Of a stretch of 22,813 nucleotides of DNA, positions 8,524 through 18,810 are shown in pieces; position 1 is the first letter of the stretch; each line of letters opens with the position of its first letter. Under the pieces are notes generated by a model, which was given only the letters and a program-made list of their open reading frames with translations, did no database searches and was not told the DNA's origin. The position numbers and the translations under genes were made by a program. The DNA lies in assembly GCA_024196135.1 (NCBI GenBank), contig JAMQCK010000443.1:1-22813 (forward strand), read 5' to 3'. The DNA is from Pleurotus ostreatus/Saccharomyces cerevisiae fusant (taxonomy: Eukaryota; Opisthokonta).

Positions 8524-10478
8524 ATGGACACACGTTCACCGCCTCGTCGCTTCTCTCGCGATAAGAGAAGTCAACTTCCATTCAATAGAGGTCTGTCCCC
8601 GTCAACGAGGCTGTCCAGATTCAGGTATACATATCGAGGCTACCTGGGCGTGCACGAGGTTGTGCGCTACCCTCCCCTCGAACTCGCGACGAAGACCATG
8701 ACTTATGGCATAGATACGTTCTTAGAGGCATCCCGTGCGTCAGGTATGTGCTCTGCCTTTCTGTCGCTCGGAGTCGCTCTGAATAATGGGATAGTCTTTT
8801 ACCAGGATTTTTCGCGCCGCGACGCCCTTCATACGATACGCCAAGGCGGAGATGAGAATGAGCCTGATGAAAACGAACACGACGAGGACGAGCCGGACGA
8901 GGATGAGCCCGATGAAGATGAAGGCGGCCACGGCCACACGACCGCGACGAAGACGGTCTCAGTAGAAGGCACGAAGTCTCCTAGTGGGTCCCTCACTGGT
9001 GATAAAGCCAACGAGACTGGTACGCCCATTACGGACTCGTCGTTTCCTTGACGTCTGACTTGTCTTCCGCTGAAGGTCGTATCGATCCCGAGCGCAGGTC
9101 AGACGACGACGATAACAAGAGTCGCTCGATCGCCCTAGGAATCGTCATACCAGTCCTCGTCATCTGCCTCATCGCACTTGCTTTCTGGTACCGCAAGCGG
9201 CACCAGAACAAGAAGCTCATGCGCGATGCTCGCGAGCGACGCATGCGCGACCCGCTGCTTCCGATGGCGAATAAGCCTGCGACAGCTGGAATGCAGACGC
9301 TCGCCTCTCGGCCTTCGGCCACAACGACGACGACGACCATGCCATCACCGCATTTCAACTCGACTTCGTCTCGCGGTCCTAGGGCTGTATCTCCGCCCGA
9401 CCCAGCTACTCAGCGCTTGGCATCGTCGCCGAGCGTTCAGACGACCCATACACCGCAGACCACGCACCCTGGTCCTTCCTCTTCCGCGGATCCTCTTCCT
9501 AACCCTCACTCTGTCGACGGGCACGAATCCGCAGTGCAGCACTTCGACAATGTCTCCCCTGCGGCGAACTCGAAAAACAGCTCGCTGCCTCCTTCCACAG
9601 ATCCTGAGCGTCCGACCATCGACATACCGACCTGCCTTCAGCCTGGCGGAGGGAAGTCATCGCCACCCGTACGCCGTGGCTCCGAAGACTGGCTCCCAAC
9701 TCGCTTCCACACCGTCGAGCGCAACGTACCCCATCTCTACTACAGCCCATCCCTCGACAGACTCGCAGCTCAGTCGGCAGAGACGTCCCCGAATCTGAGC
9801 GAGGAGCATCCGCCCGCGGTCCACGCGCTGGAACTTCAGGCGACAAGACCCGGGGAGGATCACCCTCCGCCTTTCCAGGGGCCGTCTGAGTCCGACTGTC
9901 CTTCAGCTTTCTCGGTCGACGAGAAGGGTCGCACGCGTCTCTCTTGGCGACGTTTCTCTTCTAGACTGAGCGGCGAAGCGAGTGGACGACGCAGCTCGTC
10001 CGAGGGCCAGGGCAGAATTACGTCGCCGACATCCCCGGTGTCACCAGCGTCGCCAGCCGATGTTGTGAGCTCGCCTACTTCTATCTCTTCGCGACGTCGT
10101 TCTGCACCCCCGCAAGTCGACAAAGCTCTTCCTTCCGCCCCTCAGTCGACATCCTCTTCGACGGAGACGACGAATAACTTGGTGACCGACAAGGACCCCA
10201 GGCGCTCGTCCAGCATTCTGGTAACCCGCTACCCCGACGAACAAGGGTCCAGCTCGCGCGGGCGTAGCCAGCCCTCCTTCGACGCTATCGGCCAACGCTC
10301 GCCCTTCTTCGAGTTTGTCGCCGCGACGGGGCAGGATCCAGCTCGGAAGAAGAAGGGAAAGCGTGACAGCGCCGGGGGCGCTGCTGTCGTCAGGCGCGAT
10401 ACGCGCCAGACTGGGCCTCCTGCGTATGCCGAGGCCGTGGCCGATGGGTCGACGGCGCATGGGCATGGGTCGTTGTAG
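8524..10478 (+). CDS. Single-pass membrane protein with acidic outer segment and long Ser/Pro-rich tail
   Basis: Exons 8524-9019 and 9076-10478 (intron 56 bases, phase 1) give 632 residues. A single transmembrane helix (SIALGIVIPVLVICLIALAF, about 181-200) is followed at once by basic residues (YRKRHQNKK), so the tail is cytoplasmic. The segment before it is an acidic repeat (units like DEDEP, about residues 110-133) and a Thr/Ser-rich stalk. The roughly 430-residue tail is low-complexity Ser/Pro/Thr/Arg and ends in GPPAYAEAV: PPAY (about 613-616) fits the PPxY motif bound by WW domains of Nedd4/Rsp5 ubiquitin ligases. The first 90 residues lack a signal peptide and look unlike the rest. Strong splice sites near 8625 and 8744 suggest that the true 5' exons differ and that a signal-peptide exon has been missed. 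The layout resembles fungal single-pass surface or sensor proteins; the function is unknown. Confidence 0.65.
8851..8922 (+). repeat. Tandem acidic coding repeat (Asp/Glu-Pro units)
   Basis: Imperfect tandem units of 12-15 bases of the type GATGAGxATGAGCC encode D-E-x-E-P/H repeats just outside the membrane helix of the surrounding gene. Slippage could change the copy number between strains without breaking the frame only when whole codons are gained or lost. Confidence 0.7.
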
Positions 10479-12469
10479 GGCTCGATAAGGACACACGAAA
10501 GAGAAATCGGACGAGGTGCGTCTTAATTCCCCTTCGAAAATGTGTATAGCTGACTTTGCGTCTAGGAAGGCGTCTTCCCCTTACGAAAGGTTAAATTTAT
10601 TCAGGACAAATGATACCCAGAGCTTTGACGTTGACGATGCCTGATGAATGTAATGCTTTCTGGAACGGACGAGCCGCGACCATCCGCTATTGAACTGGGC
10701 GACGCTAACTTCGTACTCAGGCCATCCTGGTTATCGGTTACGTAGCTTGCTAACAAACCATCCCTCTCTAGTTGATCGCTACTCCTATTGCTTGCTACGA
10801 GATCTTCACGCACTTGTCAGCCCGAACAAACGACATGCAGCACGCGTCGCTCGACCGAAAGAGCCATCGCTCCCACTGGATCTTAACGGCGGCTAGCGTA
10901 CTCTACGACCCATCTCGCCTGCGGATAACCTATGTCTGTTGTGTTCGAGTCGCTGACCGACGGGGACTAGGCGCGCTACCATCCATACCACCCGTGCAAA
11001 TCCCTTTCATGATCGCCCGTCCGGCTTTCAGCCACGCAGCATGTACGAGGTTAGAACATTCTGAACCTTGTCCTAGCGTGGCAAATGCTTCCCACCTGGG
11101 CCGCTAACCGTGAAACATCAGCTCTTGGCTCTCCCGCTTTCCCCAGTTCTTGCACCCCCAACGCTCGCCGTATACAATCGGCTGGGAAGAGACCCATTAT
11201 TCGCACTCAAGGTGCGGCACCCCCCATCTCTACAGTACTAGAGTACTCAAATGTGAGCCCGAACTGCCATTCTCATCCTACGCCACGCTCGTCGCGGGAG
11301 ATCGAGAAACGAGCTCATAATGACGAGCGGAATGCTTCTCTAGCTTCGCGCGGGCTTCCCAATCCTCCGAACATCTGCGGCGTTCACACTGACGCTCCCA
11401 CCTCTATTTAGCTTTCTGTATTGAGACTGAATGGGTAGCGAATAATCACCACTTTCAAAGCCCGCGCGCGCTTCTGCCGTCCCTCTGCGACCCACGGAAT
11501 TCGGGAAGCCACATCTCGGGACTCCAGTCTTGATTCCAGTCCTCCAGTCCTCGGCTTCGCCTGGACCGGCAAGCAGTACGCCGCTCGAAGTGACATGCAT
11601 TCACTCCGACTATTCGTCAATTGATTCCTCCCGACCGCTTCCACGCCTTCCGCCGCTCTCCCTCCCGTCACTTCATCGAATGAATGCATGTAGAGGTATC
11701 AAAGGCCTATGTGGTATATTATACCATTCCACAGAAGAGAAGTATCGTACTACGTACATCTATCATACTGAAAGGGAAAATAAACGAGCGTACGCGCCTA
11801 ACTGCCGTCCCCAGCGACCAGCGTGCGTCCATCTCGGGGGCCTACGTGTATCTGTCTTTGTACCGTCGAGATCGACCTACGCGTATCTGTACCTCTGCCA
11901 CCACCACCGACTGCGACTCGGCCTGCCTCGCGTACCCCGTCCCGCCCGTAGTAGCGAGAGGCAAGGATAGGCATAATGGCCGCACTAAACCGAACGCATG
12001 AGATGCATGCATACGCATAGGGCAATATGGACATTGTCGAAGGGGTAAATGCATTATACACGAGCTTCCGAGGGAACACAGGGGAGGAGGAAACAGCGTC
12101 AGCCGCGCACGCGGGCGCATAGGAGGGTGAAAGTGGGAAACCGCCCACGGGGGCGCAATATAGGAAGGAATAAAGACAAGACCAAATGAGATGAGATCGA
12201 GAGGAAGAAAGATGACGGCGACGAGGAGTACTGTCTTGGATACGGTACTGTCGGAGTAGGTAGGCATAGAAAACAAGAACAGAGGCGTGCGTGCTGAAGG
12301 CGGCCGCGCGTGGGGTGCAAGAGTCGGTCGGGCAGGTACGCGCGGCGACAGTCCGGAGATATCCACAGCGAACGCTTTTGCAATGCATGCCCAACATGAG
12401 AACGTCGTAAGGTACGTGCCGCGGTCGACGTTATATCGACCCACGACGTCGGGGAGCATCACAAGACGT
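10479..12469. other. Large stretch between convergent genes without a resolved gene
   Basis: About 2 kb between the 3' ends of the membrane-protein and G-alpha genes, longer than two UTRs need. Several open frames of 80-200 codons occur on both strands: plus 10772-11107 and 11085-11411; minus 11340-11600, 11408-11689 and 11842-12483. None carries a recognisable motif or clean splice sites. The minus frame near 12270-12170 contains a short peptide start with a hydrophobic stretch (MPTYSDSTVSKTVLLVAVIF). A short gene is possible there, but the sequence after it matches no family I know. Confidence 0.35.
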
Positions 12470-13985
12470 CTACAGCAATCCACACTCGCGCAGGTGAAGC
12501 TGCAACAGAATGTCCTGGATGGCGCTGAGGACGACTATAAGGGGGTCATGTCAGCCATCGTTATCATTAACAGCATTTTATTAGCAGCTGTGTAGCCATG
12601 CACAATGGTCAGCGACCATTGACAGTAAGCAGCGGTCATAGACGATGACCAGGTGCTCCCATCAATGGTCAGCAGCGCATTGCCGACGGTCACACCCGCG
12701 TCTAGAAGCTGATGATGGGAAGCGTGCTCACATTTGATCTGCTGCGTATCCGTTGCACACGTGTAGTGCGCGTAGATTTGCTTCGTCGCCGCCGACTGGT
12801 TGAGCGACACGAAACGATGCAAGAGGTAGTCGCAAGCAGCGTCGTAGTTGTCACCGCCCGTGTAGTCGGGGAAGTAGTCGCCAAGTGGTGACCGTGGCAG
12901 CTTCTCCGCGAACAAGTCGATCTTGTTCAAGAACAGAATCTAAGACAACGTTAGGATAAGGTAGCAACGCAACGAAGCGAGCACGTACGATGGAGGTCTT
13001 GACGAACCATCTTGAGTTGCAGATGGAGTCGAAAAGAGTAAGCGCCTCTTGCATACGGTTCTGCGGGCAGCGTGAGAAGGCTGATAGGAGGTCTGAATCG
13101 GTCTAGGCACATACCACACTCTCGTCCTCGTAAAGCATCTGGTCGTACTCCGACAACGAGACGAGGAACACCAAGGCGGTGACGTTCTCGAAGCAGTGGA
13201 TCCACTTCTTCCGCTCTGACCGCTGACCGCCGACATCGAAGAGCTTGTAGGTAAGCTCGCCAACCTTGAACGTCGTCTCCGTGATACCCGTGGTCTTGAC
13301 ACGCGAGCGGAGGATGTCCTGGTCCGTTGGCATGTAGTTGGGCGCGGCCATGCGGTCGATGGAGTTGAAGTAGTACACGGCCGAATCGTTGAGCTGGAAC
13401 TCGCGGGAGCGCTGGACGGCCTGCCTGACGCCCGGGTCTTTCCAGAGACTGCGGATGGCGTCGACGACGTCCGGCGGGAGGATGTCGGCCTCGATTTGCA
13501 TGGGCATGGACATGATGACCGCGCGGCGGGCGTCGTTTTGCGGGGTCAGGGGGATGTCCAGCTGCGGCATGGCCTCGAGGATGGCGCTGGAATACAATGA
13601 GTAGGCGTGGAGGATGAACTCGCGCCCGCGCTCACCGCATGGACTGGATAGTGTTGGAGAAGATGATCTCCTTGTACGAATCGCGCTCCTGCTCGTTGTA
13701 GCCGCCGTGGTGGATGAGCTTCATCTGCTTGAGGACCGTCGACTGGAGGGGGTGAGGGTGAGTGTGAGGGCGAGTGTATCGTCGGCGGGATACGCACCTT
13801 GCCCGACTCTCCCGCACCAAGCAGCAACATCTTGATCTCGTTCTTCGCCATCATGCGGTCCTTCTTCAACTGGCTCTCAATCTCGTCGTTCCCTGGGTGC
13901 GCGTTAGGTGCGGAGAGTATGTTTGCCGTCCGTACTCACGGGCCTTGGCCTCCTCGTCGACGCCAGAAGACTGAACGCAACCCAT
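12470..13985 (-). CDS. Heterotrimeric G-protein alpha subunit
   Basis: Membrane-bound GTPase switch that couples receptors to effectors such as adenylate cyclase or MAP-kinase routes. Seven exons: 13985-13940, 13892-13798, 13742-13636, 13586-13115, 13060-12989, 12939-12732 and 12534-12470. All introns are GT-AG and phase-consistent, and the product has 354 residues, the normal size. Visible hallmarks: MGC at the N-terminus (myristoylated Gly2, palmitoylated Cys3), GAGESGKS at 41-48 (P-loop), Arg178 and Thr182 in RVKTTG (switch I), DVGGQ with Gln204 (switch II), NKID at 269-272, TCAT at 324-327, and the ending ECGLL with Cys at position -4 (a pertussis-toxin-type site, as in Gi-like subunits). 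Nothing is missing, so it is probably functional. The Gi-like ending suggests the group I fungal class, but assigning the subgroup needs a tree. The last intron (197 bases) is unusually long and repeat-rich. Confidence 0.97.
12535..12731 (-). repeat. Hairpin-rich, internally duplicated last intron of the G-alpha gene
   Basis: This 197-base intron is about four times the length of its neighbours. It contains a perfect 8-base inverted repeat with a 3-base loop (12603-12621), another 6-base inverted repeat (12634-12639 with 12645-12650), and an 11-base direct repeat CAATGGTCAGC at 12603 and 12663, 60 bases apart. The second copy is followed by a weaker CAATG/CATTG pair (12663-12667 with 12678-12682). 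GGTCA occurs five times on the plus strand. Confidence 0.7.
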
Positions 13986-14612
13986 GTTCGAAGGAAAGGG
14001 CGGGTAGGGTTATATGAAGGTAAAAAGAGCGAAGGGTCGGTGATATGGGGAGAAGCGGACTCGGAGCTCGACGAAGACTGCGAGGGCGCCGTCGACGACG
14101 AAGATGGCGGCGGAGAGCCTCAACGGTAGTGATGGGGAATTAGAAAAGGATGGCGCCTGCAATCCCACGGAAAATATGTATTTGTCAGCCCCATCATTTT
14201 GAAACTCCGCCCGCCCGGCGAGCGCCCGGCAATCCGCGCCCCGGCCGCCACCCCTCGCGACGGACCATTGTTCACCATATACGCCATGCTCAGGACGCTC
14301 AAAATCATGGGGGAAGGGTTCTTGAGCTCAGAGGGACGAGGAGGAGCAGGACGTAGCGTTGCCCGAATGCCAGGGATTCCTACGGATTAAACCAGCGATT
14401 CTGTCAGTCAATCCTCCGATCACTCTTTATGGCCGGATTTGGAATGAATTAGAAGGCCGGTGTTTGCCGGTATCCCTATGTACTCCCCACGCGCTGCAGT
14501 TTCCTGGGCCCCATTCCTCAATCGCGCGCGAGCGCTGCAGTTGGGATGCCTCACCCTAACGACACCCTCAACACGAGGGGCGAAACGCGTACAAAGTAAT
14601 TTCCATACCGGG
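13986..14612. promoter_or_regulatory. G-alpha upstream region and 3' flank of the next gene
   Basis: It lies between the G-alpha start codon and the stop of the minus-strand gene at 14613, so it should hold the G-alpha promoter and 5' UTR. A TATA-like TATAACC occurs on the minus strand about 25 bases before the ATG, too close to be certain. Open frames on the plus strand (14199-14390, 14460 onward) show no family signal. Confidence 0.4.
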
Positions 14613-15571
14613 TCAATTCATTTTGTCGTCATCTATCAACAAGGCATGCACTTTGCCGACGCCTCCAGGCGCAGGGTCGTCAAGATGCTCGCGAACAAGG
14701 CGATCCGAGCGGCGAGTCCTCCTTGTCCAGCGGGAAATATTCCGCGCTCCTTCGTGCGCTAGAAGCGGAGGTCCGTAAAGCGATGGCGCGCGCGCGGAAG
14801 GTTCGAAGTGAGCGGAAGGTTCGTCGTTGGCGGGCGGAAGACTCGCTGTCGTCGCGTAGGGGCTGCTAGATAGCGTCCCGAGCAGCGGAGGGGGCGCAGG
14901 TTGATGCGTACCTAGCTCCTATGACGCGATGATCAGCGGCCACGCCGCCCGTGAAGATCCAGACTTGCGCGCTTGCATGGTGATGGTAGGCTGTGCGAGG
15001 ACCATCCGGAGTCGACAAGTCAACGTTGAACAAGGAGCCCTTCGAGGCCACATCCGGAAAACGGCTCTCCGTTCTCGAGCGCCACGTCGACAATGGGGAA
15101 GGATAGCTTCCGAGCGCCCGAAAGCTCCCGTTGCGAGTGTCCCTCGCGGAAGAAGATGCGTACGACGAGTCCGCGGCATCGCGCCCGAGGACACAGACTG
15201 CAGGAAAGTGGTCTCTGTCGACGCGCTCAGTCTTCCGGTCGATGCCCGAGCAGGGACCCTGTTGTGGGCCGAGAGCGTAGAGAGCAACATGCGCTCAGTG
15301 GCGTTCCGCGTCGGCCGGGATGAAGGGAAAGCCTACGTTGACGGCTTCGCCGACGTTGCCAAACCCTGTGTCGCTGGCGAGAAAAGGACAAAAGACACGG
15401 TCTCTTGCCGTAGAGAGGTGACGATAAGCATGAAGCTCTGAATAAGCACTCACTGAATCGTCAGTCAGCCAGCATGCCGCACATGGCGAATCTCGACTTA
15501 CCAATGTCAGTACGTCGGTGAGCTCCCACCTCCTTATGTAGGATCGCTAATGCAACGATAAGGGGAGCCAT
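14613..15571 (-). CDS. Orphan four-exon protein
   Basis: Not recognised. Exons 15571-15502, 15452-15337, 15258-14912 and 14862-14613 give 260 residues. All three introns (49, 78 and 49 bases) are GT-AG, and the phases (1, 0, 2) match on both sides, which is hard to get by chance. The first donor is GTAAGT with a CTGAC branch site before its acceptor. The protein starts MAPLIVALAILHKEVGAHRR, has a residue-diverse middle (ASDTGFGNVGEAVN; SSLY-type Ser-rich stretch; VWIFTGGVAADHRVIG) and a polar tail with a near-repeat (NDEPSAHFEPSA) and a closing LLIDDDKMN. The hydrophobic start is short and could be a weak signal sequence. Further 5' exons are possible, since an in-frame acceptor lies just before the ATG. 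The opposite strand has a continuous 170-codon frame over 14929-15441, so strand choice rests on the splice sites. Confidence 0.45.
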
Positions 15572-16973
15572 CAAGCCTAAGGATGCAGTACTTCACAGTC
15601 AGAATGGACAAGGAGGTTCGGGGAGCCAGTAATCATCTTGACTGGGGTTCGAGTCGTACCAAGTAGATTCCTTGCCTTTGTTGGATTGAACTCGTCGCCC
15701 GGCACAATATCGTCGCAATAACTGGCTATTTACCACGATTCGCAGAGCCCGAGCACCGTCGCTAAGCCCCAGTCGTCCGCCCATCGCTCAGGGTACGTTG
15801 AGGTAGTCGTAGCCCATCGGCTTCATCAATGTTTGGTTGAAACCAGTGCGTACTTAGTACTTAGAGCGAGTCGCGCGCCGTTCTTGGACTAGACACGCTG
15901 CAAGTCGACGTAGAGAGCATAACAAAGTGCTGGCGCTGATCATTGCTGTGGTGGTTCAGGACAAGCTGTCGCCTCAAGGGTTCCCGCGGTCCGCTCCCCC
16001 GCACCAGTGACTCACACCAATCTTCCGTCTCGTCCGCGCCGTCGCCAACGGCGGACTTGCTCATCACCCGACGTCGGACCACCCAGACCTGGCCTGAACT
16101 CTCAGCATGATTGTTGACCAGGAAGGCCGTTGTATAGCAGGAAGAACGAGGTCCACCATCAGCATCAAAGCCGCCGAGTCTTGGCTTGAACTTCCCGCCG
16201 ATCATCATGCAGTGGCGCAGCGCGCGCGCCCTAATAATCTATTCATCCCGATGCCCACATCGTTGCTTGCCTCTCGCCGTCATCCCTCGTCCGACGTGCT
16301 CTCAATACGTCCCTTTGGCTGAGTACGCCTTCGAAAGCGCGTGCCTATCTCCCAGAACCAGCTTTCGGGAGAAGGCTGCCCGCCCTGCACGGAGTCCTGG
16401 CGACTAGGCTGGACCGTACATATCGTTGACAAGGTCCGACTGTCGCATCAGGTACGACATCATGCTTCCTCGACGTTCGCAGGAGGCTAACTCTAATCGC
16501 AGGCTTCATAAGAAGCGCCTGCTCGCGCACATTCCCCCTCGTCCTTTCTGTCCATATCATCGCGCGACACCACCACCCCGCGGCGCTACACATCATCCCT
16601 CAAGCGCATCCCCCCCCCCTACGCCGGTCGTTTTGCCCCTCCCCTCTCGGACCAAGGAGGTCTTTGGGAGTGTTCCGGGAAACACGATCGCCCGACTCCA
16701 GGGGATACACCCTCTGATTGATGCCCCCAATTCACTCCTCGGAGGACATCAGTTTCGCGCGCTGAAAGCGGTGCCCGGGGGAGTACTTAGCTAGCTGCTT
16801 AGGCAGACGCGAAGGCTACGACTACGACAGCACCGCGACGACATCTCATCCTGCGCCCGAACGACTTACACGATCGACTATCGGCTTCGATCCATTCCCC
16901 CGACCACTGCTCGACCTTCATATACCACGTACACTACGCGATACCTTAACCTTACCCCTCTACTCCTATAAAC
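15572..16973. other. Unresolved stretch with coding-like minus-strand frames
   Basis: No gene is called. On the minus strand three open stretches look protein-like: 15784-15599 (starts MGGRLGLSDGARAL), 16208-15861 (includes NNHAESSGQVWVVRRR) and about 16450-16320 (includes PSPESWFWEIGTRF). They may be exons of one gene upstream of, or fused to, the 14613-15571 gene, but I could not join them convincingly. Plus-strand frames at 16107-16407 and 16426-16794 are alternatives; the latter is Pro-rich and crosses a run of C at about 16610. The last 200 bases are the promoter of the seven-helix gene. Confidence 0.35.
16918..16926 (+). promoter_or_regulatory. TATA-like element before the seven-helix gene
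   Basis: TCATATACC lies about 50 bases before the start codon at 16974, in a pyrimidine-rich stretch that could hold the transcription start. It is a weak match and no other element confirms it. Confidence 0.25.
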
Positions 16974-18657
16974 ATGTTCCGCCCTTCAATGTCCCCATCC
17001 TCTGGCCCCCTCCCACCCGACGCGATTGACGCGGTGCATCAGTGGACAATGCAAGTTGCTGTCGATCTGGTATTCTATGGTGCGCCATCCCGACCTGAGC
17101 AGGGTGGTCTTCGTACTAATGATGGTTGCAGGCGTCCAAACGGCCCTCTTCCTCGCCGCGATGGCAGCGCTAGCGTGAGTTGCGCCCTTCTCTCCTTCAC
17201 CCCGTCCTTCTTCCGTCCCCTTTCTACCTTCCCTCCCTCGGCCTGCTCAACTCTGCCTCTTCACCCGAACTGACTCCTTCTCCCAGTCGCCAACCCACAC
17301 GCTCCATCCTCCTCCAGACGCCCATCGTCATCCTCTTCCTCACCTCGACCATGGGCGCCATCGCCATCCTCATATTCTACACGATTCAGGTGCCCATGTT
17401 CGGCGCGGTACCGCCGGATATCAAACACGAGATCTTCCAGCTGAGCATAGTGCTGTCGGTGACGGATCGGGTCAATGTGAGTGTCAGCTGGCATCTTCGA
17501 ATGCCATTCGCGTCTGTGATGGTTAGCTTGGGATTTCATGTTGACGTTGCGTTCTAGTATCTGCTTAGCGACCTCATCGTCGTTTGGCGCGCGTGGGTCC
17601 TTTGGCCCGACAACAAACTCGCCCGCGCGGCACTGGCGGTGTGCATGTGCGGAAGTACGGGTGAGTAGGGTCTTCTATTTGTCCGCGTTTAGTCGCAGGT
17701 ATCCCTTCCTCGTACATGTTGAAGCTCACACACCTCGCAGTCGGCCTTCTCATCGAAGTCGTTTGGGCTTTCCGAGACTACGGCGTACTCGAGCCAGCGA
17801 CGCATTCCCTGCTCATGACGGTCCCGCTTCTGGTCACGAACATGGTCTGTACGATTCTGATGGCGGCGAGGTGTTGGTGAGTGTCTTTATCCGCCTTGCG
17901 CTACTTCAAATGGCGCCTCGACTTGGTCTTTCCGGCTTTCGGCAGCACTATGGCATATGCATAGTTTCTGACCATCTTCCCAGGTACTACCGCCGCGATA
18001 TCAAAAGCTCCCTTGGAAACTCGAACCGCACGCGCATCGAGAGCATCCTTCTCATTCTTGTCGAGTCAGGCTTCGTCTACTGCGGTCTTTGGGTACGCAT
18101 CTAATCTCCAAGTCAACTTAGGGATGCTCATCTACCGTGCCCAGATCATGTTCCTCATCCTCCGGCAAACGTCTACCTCGAACGCCGAAGCCTACGGCGT
18201 CGTTAAGACCGCCTTCCATAGCCTCGCGGGCATTTACCCAACCTTCATCGTCCTCGCCGTCGCCGGGCAGCGCTCTGCGGCCGAGTCGACCATATTCACC
18301 TCTGCGCCCGTTACGCATCCCATCGACTTCGCACCGAGTGATGGAGCGGGAGATGGAAGCCGGGTCAGCGGTGGTCGTGGGAGAGGCGAATATACGACGA
18401 CCGGCGAACTTACTGACGACGAAACGTGGGCGTCTGCAGGAGGCACATCGACCTCCGGCGACGGGTCGACGCAGATCGCGTCGGAAATTATCAAACTGGA
18501 GCGGCGGAAGAAGGGGTCTGACTATCTGAAAGTCGGCGGGAAAGGCTCTTCATATGGAGGACCACGGTCTTCCTTTGGCGGTGACGGCTCGACATTCGTG
18601 GGCAGCAGTAGCTACGGTGGCGGTAGAAGTCGGCATACACAATTTGAGGATGGTTAG
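16974..18657 (+). CDS. Seven-transmembrane protein of a basidiomycete family
   Basis: Seven exons: 16974-17079, 17132-17174, 17287-17476, 17558-17660, 17741-17876, 17984-18092 and 18145-18657; all GT-AG, phases consistent, 399 residues. Seven hydrophobic segments can be read in order, among them QTALFLAAMAALA, TPIVILFLTSTMGAIAILIF, LSDLIVVWRAWVLW, LLMTVPLLVTNMVCTILMA, IESILLILVESGFVYCGLW and IYPTFIVLAVAGQ. The VVWRAWVLW segment after helix 3 and RCWYYRRDIK after helix 5 are typical of the large, mostly unstudied set of Agaricomycete seven-helix proteins. The last 120 residues are a soluble Ser/Gly/Thr-rich tail (YGGPRSSFGG-like repeats). The topology is receptor-like, but ligand and coupling are unknown. 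It runs in the same direction as the BTB gene, whose start lies 153 bases downstream. Confidence 0.88.
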
Positions 18658-18810
18658 TGTGTTTTTCTCGAAGCGGCGCGATGGGCACGACCCCAAACAA
18701 CCTGGAGGCGTTACTGTGAGTCTGTGACCGCAGCTCAGCTGATATCGGTGGTAGTGCGTCCAGAAAACGCATCCTCGTGCCACTTATCAGCCACGTCTTG
18801 TCCGTCAACC

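Noticed and set aside
9325..9345. Run of ACG/ACC codons as a possible microsatellite
   Set aside because: It is a short poly-Thr coding stretch within the membrane-protein tail, too short to list as a separate repeat.
12150..12280. Possible Pmp3-type small membrane protein (MPTYSDSTVSKTVLLVAVIF...)
   Set aside because: Only the first hydrophobic stretch fits; the expected Lys/Arg-x-Gly-Cys segment and second helix are not present in any frame nearby.
12287..12595. Plus-strand open frame across the 3' end of the G-alpha gene
   Set aside because: It is the complement of the last G-alpha exon and intron, with low-complexity Arg/Gly sequence.
14929..15441. Continuous 170-codon plus-strand frame
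   Set aside because: It is very Arg-rich in the middle, has no family signal and overlaps a minus-strand model supported by three phase-consistent introns. Not excluded, but less likely.
16605..16620. Poly-C run as a possible assembly problem or element border
   Set aside because: It is a single homopolymer of about nine C in unresolved DNA, with no repeats or target-site duplication around it.
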